Positions 1 to 11,538 of a stretch of DNA of 64,000 bases are shown in pieces. A program made the translations under genes and the position numbers. Position 1 is the stretch's first letter, and every line of letters begins with the position of its first letter. The stretch spans positions 32,445,066 to 32,509,065 of the forward strand of contig NC_079202.1 in assembly GCF_026745355.1 (NCBI RefSeq), given 5' to 3'. This DNA comes from Beta vulgaris subsp. vulgaris (Eukaryota > Streptophyta > Magnoliopsida > Caryophyllales > Amaranthaceae). The notes beneath the pieces are model-generated. The model searched no databases. It was not told the origin of the DNA and saw only the letters and a list, made by a program, of their open reading frames with translations.

Positions 1-776
1 TTCCTGTACATCTTTCGAAATTTTCGAACCATGAGGGCTGCTTCTTCTTCTTCGAGTCCGAATCATCTTCATCATCTGCTTTGAGAGCAATTGATTTTGA
101 TTTGGAGCTTTCACCATATTCAGTATCAAGGTGAAGCTCATGAGTCATAAGTGACCCTGCCAGCTGTTCTAAGTTGAACTTAGTGAAGTCTTTTGTTTCT
201 TGAAGAGCGTGACTTTAGCCATCCATCTGTCCTTAGGAAGACTCCTAAGAACCTTTCGAACCTGTTCCTCAGATGAAATAAACTTTCCAAGAGAAGCCAA
301 CTCATTTATAATGTTAGTAAAACGAGTAAACATGTCTCGGATGCTTTCTTTGGATTTCATGCAGAACAGTTCATATTGATTCATAAGTAAATCAATTTTC
401 GATCTTTTAACTTCATTAGTTCCTTCGTGGGTTACTTCTAGTAAATCCCATATTTGCTTTGCGGATTTGCATCCCATGATCCTATTATGTTCATGGGGTC
501 CAAGTCCACAATGCAATAGTTTAATAGCCATGGCATTTACTTCCATTTTTTCAAAATCAGATTTTCATAATCAGAGAGGGGTTTAAGAGTTACCTCATTT
601 TTGTCATTTGTAGTTGTGACTTCGAAATCACCAACTTCAATGACTCTCCATACCTGATAGTTTTCAGCCTTGATGAATATCTCCATGCGGTTCTTCCAAT
701 AGTTGTAGTACTTCCCATTGAACATAGGAGGCCTTTGAGTGGAATAACCTTCTTCAAGTTTCTCGGTGGTATTCAT
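1..776 (-). pseudogene. Copia gag polyprotein, frameshifted and partial
   Basis: The minus-strand translation starts at 776 with a DUF4219-like N-terminus (MNTTEKLEEGYSTQRPPMF) and runs to 537. It continues in another frame (546-169) as a UBN2 / gag-polypeptide-of-Copia domain with the motif CKSAKQIWDLLEVTHEGT. A second shift near 200 leads into the segment FNLEQLAGSLMTHEL and an acidic DEDDSDSKKKK stretch that runs off the window. At least two frameshifts mean it cannot make an intact Gag. In an intact element Gag forms the virus-like particle that packages the RNA. The domain assignment is firm from the motifs. The lineage within Copia is not determined. Confidence 0.88.
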
Positions 777-827
777 TGTTCCTTGGATCTTTTCCTCAAT
801 AGGGTTTCCTATCTTACGTGAGTTCTA

Positions 828-839
828 GCTCTGATACCA
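828..839 (-). other. Primer binding site (initiator tRNA-Met type) of the Copia element
   Basis: The minus strand reads TGGTATCAGAGC, complementary to the 3' end of plant initiator tRNA-Met. It lies two bases from the LTR end (ATAACA). This fixes the element's orientation and identifies the adjacent LTR as the 5' LTR. Confidence 0.92.
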
Positions 840-841
840 AT

Positions 842-2200
842 TGTTATTTCCCTAGGAACACTACAAGAGGGGGGGTGAATTGTAGGTGTAGAAATAAACG
901 TAACTTTTTGCGGAAATTAAAACTTAAACGAATAAACAAGCTAAAGGAACACAAGGGATTTTTACGAGGAAAAACTTCTTGGGCCCAACAAGAAGAAACA
1001 ACCTCGACCACTAGGGATTTTAAACTCAACACTTTCACTAATTAGGCCAAACAACTCTGTTACAACCTAATTCTAACTCGAGCCCTACCTTGAGTTCCTA
1101 AACTCAAGTTCCTGAACCACTGTTCCCTTAACAGCAGTTCCTCTCAACTTCACTCGAAGTTTTCTCACACATACAAGCTTCACTCAAAGCCTTTCTCTTA
1201 CAGAACTTCACTCAAAGTTCCCTTACCCCAAAAACCAAAATACAATTGATCGAAATAAGCTTAGTGGAATTAGAGTAAGAAGGCAAAGAACAAATGGCTA
1301 TTATGAGAGAATGAAGGCACTGACACTTAATAAGTTAAACTCACTTAATTACTTAGTCAGACACTTTGGAACTTATCTAGACTTCTATATTTATAGTGTA
1401 ATCATGAAGAACGTGGGATTAATGTTAGAGTTCACGTTTTAATCCATTTACCCATGATGTTCCTTCCCCTAAGGAACACTTTTACATCATGTCCCATGAT
1501 CCCATGAACTATAATGAACGTGGATAAAATGCAGCCATTACTCCTAAATAATAGGAGTTCCTTCAACATTATCCGAAAATCAGTTTTTAAAACTCTTTTT
1601 ATCTTTAAATCTGAATTTCTAATCTTTAAGAAAATAATATCTTTGAAATAAAATCTTTCAACAACCGGATATTTATTTTCTTATTTTCCGAAAAATAAAA
1701 TCTTTTCCAAAACAGATTTTTTTTTAAAACTGATTTTATCATTTGAAATTAGAAATAACTAATTTCCTATAATCTAGGCATGACTTACTCCATTATCTTT
1801 TAACGTTACACTAAGTACACGCCTAAGTCTAGTTCCTTATTTAGTTCAGTTCCTTTAACTATTTACTAAGTGCCACTGAGTTTGTTCCTTACGAGGAACA
1901 AACGCTTCATTCTCAAATATTCTGCCACAGTTCCTTACCATTCTTTCTTTGTTCCTTTACATTGGAACTAGAAAATAAAACGCCTAGCTTCTATTATTCT
2001 TGATCCAATGCTTGCTCCAGTATCAACATAGAAACTTCTTTACTTAGCCTTTGAAATCCTCTCTTGACTTCTTCATTGATTTTGTATTCTCCCAGTTCCT
2101 TGCATTGATACCTTAGACACCATACACTTAAATAATTCATTAGTTCACTACTTAGTTTGTTCCTTTGTTTCTTTGTCATTATCAAAACTAGGGTTCAACA
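842..2200 (-). repeat. Copia 5' LTR, complete, 1359 bp
   Basis: The + strand copy begins tgttatttccc and ends gggttcaaca, so both ends carry the TG...CA termini of an LTR. On the minus strand it starts TGTTGAACCCTAGTTTTG, a common Copia LTR start. It lies between the PBS and the interrupted Gypsy gag. It contains no open reading frame that I regard as real. Confidence 0.88.
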
Positions 2201-3608
2201 AAAATCCTCAACCTCCACCACAATCTTCCTTCCAACCACCACATGCTGCTAGACAGCAATATTATCAAGGGGCTCCTCAGAACCTCCCTCCTGGTTTCAT
2301 TAGGCCTTCACATCAAGGCTATCAGCAGCAAGCTTCTCAGAATGTTAACTCTCAAGAACTACTATGTCTGATCTAATGAAAATGATGGTTTCTATGCAGA
2401 ACAATCATGAGAAGAGCATCAAGGAGTTGAAGAACACTACCAAAAACTTGGAGACTCAACTTGCTCAAGTGGCCAAAAATAATGCACAGAGCCAACCAGG
2501 TCATCAGTCGGGGCTACCCATCCCCAAGGAGACTGTCAATGTCGTTACACTTCGTAGCGGCACTGTTTATGATGCTCCTCCCATGCCCATTGATGATGCT
2601 GCTTCTAGCAAGGAGAAAGAGGTGGTAGAGGAAGAAGCGGAGAAGAGTTCGATGTCTGAGGTCGAACTAGCTAAGGAAGATCAGACAGGAAAGTGGAAGG
2701 AAAAGGTTTCTGAAACGCTTATTACACCAAGGCTACATTTTCCCCATAGGATGCAGAAGTCGAAGGTCGATCAGCAACTTGGTAAGTTCTTGACTATGGT
2801 CAAGAACCTTGAGGTAACAATTCCTTTTACTGAACTTATTTCTCAAGTGCCTGTTTATGCTAAGTTTTTGAAAGACATGACTACTAAAAAGAAAGACTTT
2901 GGTGGGGTAGATCGAGTCGCTCTAACTGAAGAGTGTAGTGCTATTTTACAAAATAGAACCCCACCTAAGTTGAAGGATCCTGGTAGTTTTTCCATCCCTT
3001 GCCATGTAGGTGCATTATTTATAGATAAGGCATTGTGTGATTTAGGTGCATCTGTGTCTGTCATGCCTTTGTCTGTTTGTAAGAATCTCAATATGGGAGC
3101 ACTTAAATGCACTCAAATTACTTTGCAAATGGCCGATCATATTATAAAATACCCTCTAGGTGTTTTGGAAGACGTCCCTGTTAGGGTGGGAAAGTTTTAT
3201 ATTCCTGTTGATTTTGCTGTGCTTGATATGGAGGAGGATACTCAAATTTCTATTATTCTTGGTAGGTCATTTTCGTGTACTGCTGGTGCTGTTATAGATG
3301 TCAAATCTGGGTCTTTAACTTTGATTGTTGGTGATGATAATGTCACTTTTAAACTAACCAATGCTATTAAGTCTCCTATGCTTGAGCAAACTTGCTGCAA
3401 GATGGATATTCTTGAGGAGACTGTTCTATCTGCACTCCCGCAGATGCTTTTTGCTGACCCTCTAGAGGTTGCACTTACTATGGATGTTTCCCAGGCATCA
3501 ATGCTGAAGTTGATGCCTGCATTATCTATTTGGAGGGACCTCAGGTTGAAAAGGGAAAAAGATCGGTGGTTGTGGAAAATGTGCATTCCACCTATGCACC
3601 TGAGCTAA
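2201..3608 (+). pseudogene. Athila-like gag C-terminus and aspartic protease
   Basis: A Gln/Pro-rich gag stretch (PQSSFQPPHAARQQYYQG) runs to about 2360, where a one-base shift leads into the long frame 2364-3608. That frame carries a coiled-coil-like segment (KELKNTTKNLETQLAQVAKN), the gag-protease linker and a retropepsin-like domain. The active-site motif reads CDLGASVSVMPLSVCKNL, with the usual DTGA/DSGA changed to DLGA, and the flap/hydrophobic motif is IILGRSF. In intact elements the protease matures the Gag-Pol polyprotein. Here the N-terminus is cut off by the Copia insertion and no pol follows, so the copy is not autonomous. The family assignment to Athila-type Gypsy rests on the protease and on the 3' structure. 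Confidence 0.85.
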
Positions 3609-5391
3609 CATGCCTGACTGCAAGCCAGAGTGGCAGTCTTATAAGGAGGACAATGTTTGATGAGGGAGGAACTCATTGCCAATCCCCTCCGATTTGAGAT
3701 TGAGGAGGTAATACGGTCGTGCGAGACCTTTATAAACCAGCGCTATGCGGGAGGCAACCCGTAGTTTTTTTTCTTATATCTTTTAATTTTTTTCCCATTT
3801 TAGAGAGTGAGAGAACGAGAGAGTACTAACATTAATTTATCCTTTGAGCATCGTCCTATAGTTCATCTTGTGGCACTGAGGACATTGCCACATTCAGCTT
3901 GGGGGAGGATTTTTGTATGTATTTTCTCTCTCTTTTAATACCTTTTAGTGTAGTTTTTTTGCTTTCCAAGCCAGATTTATTTGCTTTCAGACAAAAAAAA
4001 AACAAATATTGCTGAAAAAATACCAAAAATATGATTTGACTGGATTGGTGTGATTGCTTCCCTGTGCCCCATGATGTTCTTTGAAAGTATATTTGGGCTC
4101 TTTATCTGGATAGTTGGGCACTTGAGATTGTGATACTGGAATGTGAACTCTAAATGCCTTGGCCTTAAGTGAGTTTTGATGATAACGCGCTTATCTTGAC
4201 TGCATACTTGAATTGGTTAGACTGTGAGGATTCATTCTTGCCAATGGATTTATTTCTATGTCCATTCTGTTTCTTGTGTGTTAGTTCCTCATTAGCTGAT
4301 TGATCTTGACTTTGACAACGTACTTATTGATATCTGATGACTTGTAGCAATTGCTGTGATAGAGGCGTTCTTTTATCTAATTCTCGAGCCTTAGAGTGAT
4401 TTTTTCGATATACTATTATCCTCCTTAGCCCCGCTGAGCCTAATGACTATTTCATGTTACTAAACCTCATTACATGCCTCTGGCCCTTATTTTTATATTA
4501 ATCCCAAGTCTAGCTTGGGGGAGCATCTGTCTAAGTTAGTATCTGAAATAATTGTTTTTATGAGTTACTTTGGATAGAGTTGATTGTATTTTGTAAGGTT
4601 CAAAGTTCGAGAAAAAGAAAAGAATAAGCAAAGTGAAATAATTGTAATTGTTGGGTCGAAAAGATGTAAAGAAAAAAAAAAGATCGAAAAAAAATAAACA
4701 AAGGGTTAAAAATTCTTTCCTCCACAATTACTTGCAAAGAAAAATTCACTACATTGCCTCAAGGATGGGTTTATTGAAATCTTGTTGATTCATAGAGTTG
4801 GGACATTATTTTTAGATGTGTTTTAGTTAATGCTTCTAGTGACTTTTTCTCCCCCACTCTTGGTTTTTCCACCACATTTCCGTACATATTTCCTACCCTC
4901 ACCTAAGCCCCATTACAACCCTGAAAAAGTCCTCTTGAGCTTGTGTTTACATTGTTTATTGGATTGATGTGGAGTCAGTTTGTCAAGGTTAAAGAGCACG
5001 CTCGCTATTTAAGTCGATATGATTAGGATGAGTGGATTAGTACCTTTCTAAACACATGAGAGTGTGAGTGGGAAGGGTTGTCATGGTTGGGAAGGTGAGT
5101 GTTCGGGCACATCTTTTGCCTGCCACAAAAATGTTGAGAGGAATGACACCCTAGTGAGTGCCTTTTCGAGATTTGCATGTTATATAAGGCAGCCGCATTT
5201 GACTGCTTATTTGGGCGATTGGTAAATAGAGTAATCTGAACAGTTGAACTTGAATTGTGCCTGCTTGAATGATTTATGAGCTTTATAAAAAATTTTGATC
5301 TCTGTTTTCATATAGAAAGGGGTGAAGCAATCATATTCATGTTCATCTCTTCTTTGCTTGAGGACAAACAAAGGTTTAACTTGGGGGAGTT
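3609..5391 (+). other. Non-coding 3' region of the Athila-like element with polypurine tract
   Basis: There is no credible coding sequence. Recognisable signposts are gggaggcaaccc near 3750, three cttgggggag motifs, and the last of these (about 5380-5390) directly before the LTR start, where it serves as the polypurine tract priming plus-strand synthesis. This is probably the env-like/spacer region normally found between integrase and the 3' LTR of Athila elements. Confidence 0.65.
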
Positions 5392-6934
5392 TGATATGTC
5401 ACATTTAAATATAGTTTTTAGATGCATTTTGATTGCATTTAGAACTCCTTTTAGAGCATTTAGGTGCATAATGACATGAATTACGTAAGTTGTGCTCTAC
5501 TACTCCCCGTTTGCGTGTTTTGATTATTTTCATGTTGCTTTGATACAAATTGATTATGATTACCTAAGATCAAGCCTATTTATCATTGAAGATGAAGATA
5601 TCTTGCAAAAGGATCACAATGCATCCTTTCGGGACAATTTCGAGTTAGAATGAAGCAAAGAATTAGTGAAAGAAGTGTCAAAACTGACACCTGTTCACTA
5701 TTTTGATCATAACTTTCTATAAAAATTTTATAATCAATAAATTCAAGTTGGATTGGAAACTAGACTTCAAGGGCTTTTCAATGATAGGTCACATGCCCCA
5801 ATCCGACTTCTGGTTTGAGAGATACAGCCTTCGCAATTTGATGCAAAAATCGCAGTTTTCCCGCCCGGTCGATCGGGCGAAATGAAATTTTCACAGGATG
5901 CAAGGCATGTTAGCCCGGTCAACCGGGCGAGAAAGGAGCCAAAATCGCTTATGCGCCCAACCGGGCTGGTTCGCCCGGTTGACCGGGCGGATTCACTTTT
6001 TTGTCGTAGAAGTTGAATCACCGTCGCTCGACTGGGCGGATGTCTCCCGGTCGACTGGGCGGTTTTCGAGACGGGTTTTTTTCGCCTATTTTTAGCCGGT
6101 TTTGTAAAAAGTATAAATAGGTTTTTAGTATTTTCGATTAGACTATCTCATTTTCTACGTTTTTAGGGCTAAATACTTACTTTTTCTTTCTTTACCTTGT
6201 GTTAACTTTTAATTTGGAAGATTATAAAGATCGTTGATTTCATTTTCGTTGTTCTCCAATCATTCGGTATTCTTCTCGACTTAGTTTAATTTAATGAATT
6301 CTTTTAGTTTGATTATGTATATTGAGTTTATTACTATCATGAGTGAGTAGTCTATTTCTAGAGCTTAGAGAGGGAAGCCATGTTTATACCTTTTTTATTG
6401 TAGTTTGATGTTCTTCAATAATTGGATTGAATTAGAATAATTCCTATTGATTTGTTATACTTGTTTAATTCATGTAATTGCGCAATATCATGAGTTATGT
6501 TTAGCTAATAAGAATTAGAACCGAAAGATCGATTTCATTAGAGGCTTGTTACAATAGGTAGATTTGATTATGTTGAGCGACCGTACTGGCATTTGTTAAT
6601 CTAAGAGTTGTTAATGCCTGACCAAGGATTAACGATATACTTTATTTATTCAAACCTCAATCCAAGTGTTGTTGAACTATATCATATTGATTAAACCGGT
6701 ATAAGCATGGTGGACCGATCGATTTCCCTAGGCTTTTAATTATTTGATAAATTCCCATTTTTCTGCGTTCTAGTTTATTCAATTTAGTTATTAATTATTC
6801 AATCATTTCCTCTCTTGAAGTAGTTAAATAATTGAGCACAAATCTGTAGAGCTCCTCTCCCTGTGGATCGACCCGTATTTGCCAGATCTGCTAAACAGAC
6901 ACCGTGCACTTGCGGTATATTTTATAACTCAACA
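5392..6934 (+). repeat. Athila-like 3' LTR
   Basis: It starts tgatatgtcacattt right after the polypurine tract and ends near ataactcaaca, giving about 1.54 kb. A TATA box (agtataaatagg, about 6109-6120) marks the likely U3/R border. The phrase ctccctgtggatcgaccc at about 6857 is typical of the end of Athila LTRs. The 3' boundary is inferred from the TG...CA rule and could be off by a few bases. Confidence 0.75.
5861..6063. repeat. Cluster of short palindromes in the LTR U3
   Basis: Six short, nearly self-complementary blocks with a core like cgcccggtcgaccgggcg occur at 5861-5880, 5912-5930, 5953-5966, 5972-5990, 6026-6040 and 6047-6063. All lie 50-250 bp upstream of the LTR TATA box. They could be protein-binding repeats or sites for promoter silencing. 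Function is unknown. Confidence 0.75.
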
Positions 6935-9231
6935 TCTATCCCTCATTCAAATCCTTTTAATTCATCAAACCTTTAATCTACATAATCCAAATCCATGATC
7001 CTCCATTAGCCCAACCAATTAAGGCCTTCATATAAGCCTCAAGCCTTAAACCTTTCATCAACTCTAATTCCTTTTTCAAGGTATGTCCAACCCCGATAGG
7101 CTGAAAACCCGAAAGGGCGGCCTAGAAAAAAGTTAGGGCACCATAATAATAATAATAATCAGATCGAGAGCTACGAATGGTCTGATTTTACAAGGATGCG
7201 TAGGAATCCTGATCTCGAGGTCGAACCGCTTTAATAAAACAATTAGTTTTGTCTAATCATTTGACTTTCTAGAATTTAGGAACATATTCATTCTAGATCC
7301 CGATGTAGATTCGAGTCTGAACCTAGCCTTGTTAAAACCATTTTCCTACCAGGCCCGTCCCTGAGCCTGGGCAGGAGGGGCCCCCGCCCAGGGAAAAAGG
7401 CCCAGGGAAAAAGGCCCATATCACTTATTTACAATCAGCTGTTTCTAGTAAAACAAATATGCACACATAAAATTCATGGAACAAAGCCTTGGCAGCTTGG
7501 CTCCTTGGTTTACTATACATGCATCTTTCCATTCCGCTCCGTTCGGGTTCGAATCCACATAGATTGGTTTTTTTAAAATTTTCAACTTTTTATTTTTACT
7601 TTTAAAAATTATCATATTTTTATTTTTTCTTAATTTTTTAGTTTTTTCTTTTTTTTTCTTTTTGGGTTTTCTTTTGTTTTCAATGATTTTAAAATAGCTT
7701 ATTTCCTTCTCATATAAAGTAACTATGTTCCTTTTCACCTTTTGCTACTTCATACCCCATCGACTTTATAGTTGTTCACTTTTTGCGTTTACATTGTTCA
7801 TTTTTACCCCACTTCGACTATAAAATTACTAATATATAAGAACAAATGTTATTATGGTTATCTTAATGTATATTAATTTCAATATATTTTATTTTACATC
7901 AATTGTACGATAAAGTAAGATAGTTAAAGATATTAGATGTTACTAAAGTAGTGTATTTGTAAAAGCGAATGTAAAAATTGAACTGTTATAAAAGGAAAGG
8001 GTTATGTTATTTTCTTTTCTTTTTGCATAATTCTAACCCAAGAAAATATTAAAGAAATAAAACAAAAGGCCAAAGTACTTACACAATTTCGTGATCCAAA
8101 CCCATACTACAATTGATAACTTGATGATCAGGATGACACGATAAATTTAAGAAGCAAGATATGACTTAGTTTAGGAAGACATGTCATAAAAAGATAACCA
8201 TCAATCCACTGGGTATATTATAAAAAAATGTAAGCTAAAATGAGTCCAAATTTCATGGACTATTACAAAGAAGTTATATTCAGTAGAACTTTGATCATTA
8301 ATATCTCTAAATCAACATAGACAGAGAATATCCCCTCAAAAAAAACATAGGTAGAGAATAGTAGTTGAGATTGAGGAGGGCCCATGTTTTTTAGTTCGCC
8401 CTAGGGCCTCCAAAATGTCAGGAACGGGCCTGTTTCCTACCTACATTCATTTGACTCACAAATTTAAAATTTTTATTTTTCAATCCAAACTCTCTTTGTC
8501 CCTGAAGGACTCTTCGACAATTTCATGGTCTCTAACAATATTTGACTTTGCCTTACCAACTTCCCAATAAACAATCCAAGTGACAACTTTCAACGTTTAA
8601 TATAAGATCAACTATATTTAAATATCATATCAAGTACATGCCAAATTTAAGACAAGCTCACCAAAGTGGGAGCTTCCTATATGTGGTGGTTCCTCCAAAT
8701 CAAATCAAACTCCCGAAAAGTTGTAATCTGCAGACCTCATTTACAGACCTCGATTATTTACTAAAAATGATTTTCTAAAATCATTTTATCTATTTATGAT
8801 CATTCTATCATTCTATATATCTTCTAGCCTTGCAAAATCCCGACCTTGCATTGCACCCTTGCATTGCACCCTTGCAAAACCCTGACCTTGCATTGCATAC
8901 ATTCTAGTCTTGCATAACCCCGACCGTACATGACTTGTCATCCCTTAGCTTTACATAATCTTAGTCCTTTCATAGCGTCTCATGCATCCTTAGAGATTCT
9001 AAGTTTGCATTATTGCATCATTATGTGCTTATCTGAGTTAGTACCTATTTGCTAACATCTTCTTTTGCAGGTAATCAGATAACTTGCAGTTATTGTCCTG
9101 CATACTAACTTTGTTCAGAGACTGCCATATAATAATCAATTCTAAAATGCAGAGCGTTTAGAATCTCTCTCTGTCCCGACACCGTATACTTTGACTTTAG
9201 GTTTCCTAAACCTCAGTCAAAGTGGGGGATT
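6935..9231 (+). mobile_element. Remnant of Tat/Ogre-like Gypsy internal region
   Basis: There is no long frame, but the stretch with gatcgagagctacgaatggt (about 7163) and ggatgcgtaggaatcctg (about 7194) resembles the 3' internal region of Tat-lineage elements. It leads to a polypurine tract aaagtgggggat (9219-9230) before an LTR. A hAT element (7350-8432) interrupts it. A run of cttgcattgcac-like repeats lies at about 8836-8940. The assignment is from pattern memory and moderate. Confidence 0.5.
7350..8432. mobile_element. Non-autonomous hAT-type DNA transposon, 1083 bp
   Basis: The terminal inverted repeats are caggcccgtccctga at the left and tcaggaacgggcctg at the right, 14 of 15 bases matching. 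A perfect 8-bp target-site duplication, tttcctac, flanks it (7342-7349 and 8433-8440). Eight-base TSDs and CAGG-type ends indicate the hAT superfamily. No transposase frame is present, so mobility would depend on an autonomous relative. Confidence 0.9.
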
Positions 9232-10680
9232 TCGTAGACATGTAATCGTGTCTTCCCATTTAAGGATCCAATGATGAAACATATCGCGGTCTTAATTGGT
9301 CTGGCCCAAGGGCAAAGTAGTCTGAAAAGCCATTCAAAACCATTTCAAAAAGTGTCAAAGACCTAATTTAAAGCCCAATTAATTATTCATGATAATTAAT
9401 TATATTTTGAGCCCAATCCTTTGAAAACCTCGATTAATTATTTAATAATACTTAATTGTTTTTTTTTTTTATCTAAAACTGTCAAAACGTGTCAAAAACA
9501 AGGCAGTGTACTAAGCGAACCAATGTGTGCTGAGCGCATAGCCTGTGCCGAGCGCACGTGTCCTGACACGTACACAGCCATGTAATACTGCACCTAGTGC
9601 ACAGCCTGTGCCAAGCGCACAGAAATGCCACATAGACTTATGGGTCATATAGAGTCCTGCGTTAAGCGCACTTCTATGCGTAAGACACAACTTTTCTTTC
9701 TTATCTTTTTCAAATGCGTACCACGTGAACGCTTCTCTAGTGGGCATGCCACGTCATGCGCGCGACACGTCAGCCTGCGCCAGATGCAACTCGCGCGTGA
9801 GGAGTACTGTCGTTTGCCCTATAAATATGTCTGATTCCGTACAAATTTTAGACAGAACACTCGACCAACATCTTACGAATACCTCTCTACGAACTACAAA
9901 ACGACCTTACAAAATTCATACCTTTAAAACACAAACATGTTCAATCTACAAACTTTCAAAAATTCAGATTTTCAGGCTTCACGATTGCTCGTCTGAAGTT
10001 GTCAATCTCGCAGACCCAAGCCACGGTATAATCTTGAGGGTCCTCGAATTAATTATTATTTTTATATTGAAGTTTCTAACAGTATTCTATCATGATATAT
10101 ATCTTTAATATAATATCGTTCTACTGTATATTCTAAACCTTTTTTCTTTCATTTTTATTTATATTGATATATGCTTGCTTGATTATTATAAACATATTAT
10201 ATGATTGTCCATCCTTAATGCTTTTATCACCCACATGTTATTTTTTCTAATCAAGACCTAAAGAACTGTTCTAACATTAATCAGATTAATTTGGACAACC
10301 TGCTAGGTTTCCTGTAAATTGATTGCATAATAACATATCACTAAAAGATAGTCTTTTTATATGTTTCCTGAATCAACATAGACTAATATGTTTTAGGGTG
10401 CTTAAATATTATTTGGTTATTCTTTTGCATAAACATTGATATGATCGATATTTAGTAGAGGTCGGTAATGGGCAACATAGTTCCTGACTATGTTATACCC
10501 TCACCCCTGAACTCAGTCTTTTGTTTATTTTGACCATCTATGGAGTCTAGATGGGAAAATTTACATTGGATAAGTCCCTAATTGTTCCTACGATTTTTCG
10601 ATATCTAATTAGGTTTATGATTCTTCCTTTAAAGACTTGGTGGTGACTTCAAAACTTTTTCAATACAAAAACCTTAACAA
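9232..10680 (+). repeat. Tat/Ogre-like LTR
   Basis: It follows the polypurine tract aaagtgggggat and starts near ttcgtagacatgtaatcg, a slightly mutated form of the TGTAGACA start seen in Tat-lineage LTRs. It contains degenerate repeats of gtgccgagcgcac (about 9500-9630), a TATA box ccctataaatatg near 9818, and a tggtggtgact phrase near 10640 typical of Tat LTR ends. Boundaries are approximate because there is no second copy in the window. Confidence 0.6.
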
Positions 10681-11068
10681 TGGGGTAGTTAAATCTAATA
10701 GCTGCTCATCCCTCGTAGGTGAAATAAAAACATGCCTACAATTAGAAATAAGCTTCAATTAAGAAAACATTACAACATATTGCACTTAGAAAGTAATCAC
10801 ATAGAACTCCACACTAGTAACTCAAATGAAATAAAGTCTCTAAGCATGAATTCTATAATTCATGAAGAATAAACATCGTCATGCTCTCATAGTCAAAAAT
10901 CACCATATCAAGCAATAGAGTTAAAACATAAGTTTATGAGAACTCACTTCTCCTCCACACAACCTATAGGCTAACATTCCAGACTACTTGTGTTTAAGAA
11001 TGAACAAATTCCTGATGCAAAATAATGTCGAACTCAATACTTCATGACCCTCGTATGTCATAATTAAC
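10681..11068. other. Unassigned intergenic sequence
   Basis: AT-rich sequence with no open frame and no recognisable repeat signature. Positions 11060-11068 (ataattaac) are the left target-site duplication of the Mutator-like element that follows. Confidence 0.5.
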
Positions 11069-11538
11069 GGGTTTTTCACCATATACCCCTGACAATTTTT
11101 TTTTGCACCGTATTCCCTTTCAACTTTCCAAATTCATCATATACCCCTCACATTTCGAAAAATACATCAACTTACCCGTTTGAATAACGGTATTAGACTT
11201 CCGTTAGTCATTAAGCCCTAATCCTCTCCTAATCCTAATTAACTACCTAAACCCTAAACCTAATTAACCAAAAAAACTAACCCTAAAAGCCCATTAATCC
11301 CTAACCCCCCCATCCTTAGCCCACAACCCACCATGCCCTAACCCTAACCAGCACCACTTCACCACCACCTGACCCCCACCCCCACTCTTGACCAGATTTC
11401 GCACCCTACCCCACTTGATTTTCGCACCTGACCCCCACCCCCACCTCTCCTCTGTTTCGCCGGACCCCACCCCACCGGATTGGCGAGTTTCGATTCTAGG
11501 AAGGGGGGCTGCGCGACAACGGGGGAAGAGGAGGAGGG

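Larger units (their letters stand above)
1..2200 (-). mobile_element. Copia LTR retrotransposon, 5' part (gag, PBS, 5' LTR), minus strand
   Basis: Reading leftward on the minus strand the order is LTR (842-2200), primer binding site (828-839) and gag (from 776 to the window edge), so this is the 5' end of a Copia element. Its pol region and 3' LTR lie beyond position 1. It has landed inside the gag of an Athila-like Gypsy element whose reading frame resumes at 2201. The target-site duplication cannot be checked because the other end is outside the window. Confidence 0.88.
2201..6934 (+). mobile_element. Athila-like Gypsy LTR retrotransposon, internally deleted (gag-PR, 3' LTR)
   Basis: The element retains the gag C-terminus and protease (2201-3608), a long non-coding stretch (3609-5370) and a 3' LTR (5392-6934). 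Reverse transcriptase, RNase H and integrase are missing: 150 bp after the protease the sequence already shows gggaggcaaccc (about 3750), which in Athila-type elements lies after pol. The phrase cttgggggag recurs in the non-coding part (about 3899, 4513 and 5380), as is typical of these elements. Its 5' end is displaced to the left by the Copia insertion and lies outside the window. Confidence 0.8.

Noticed and set aside
5703..6095. Small frames in the Athila-like LTR
   Set aside because: They run through the U3 palindromes, upstream of the TATA box, with no domain.
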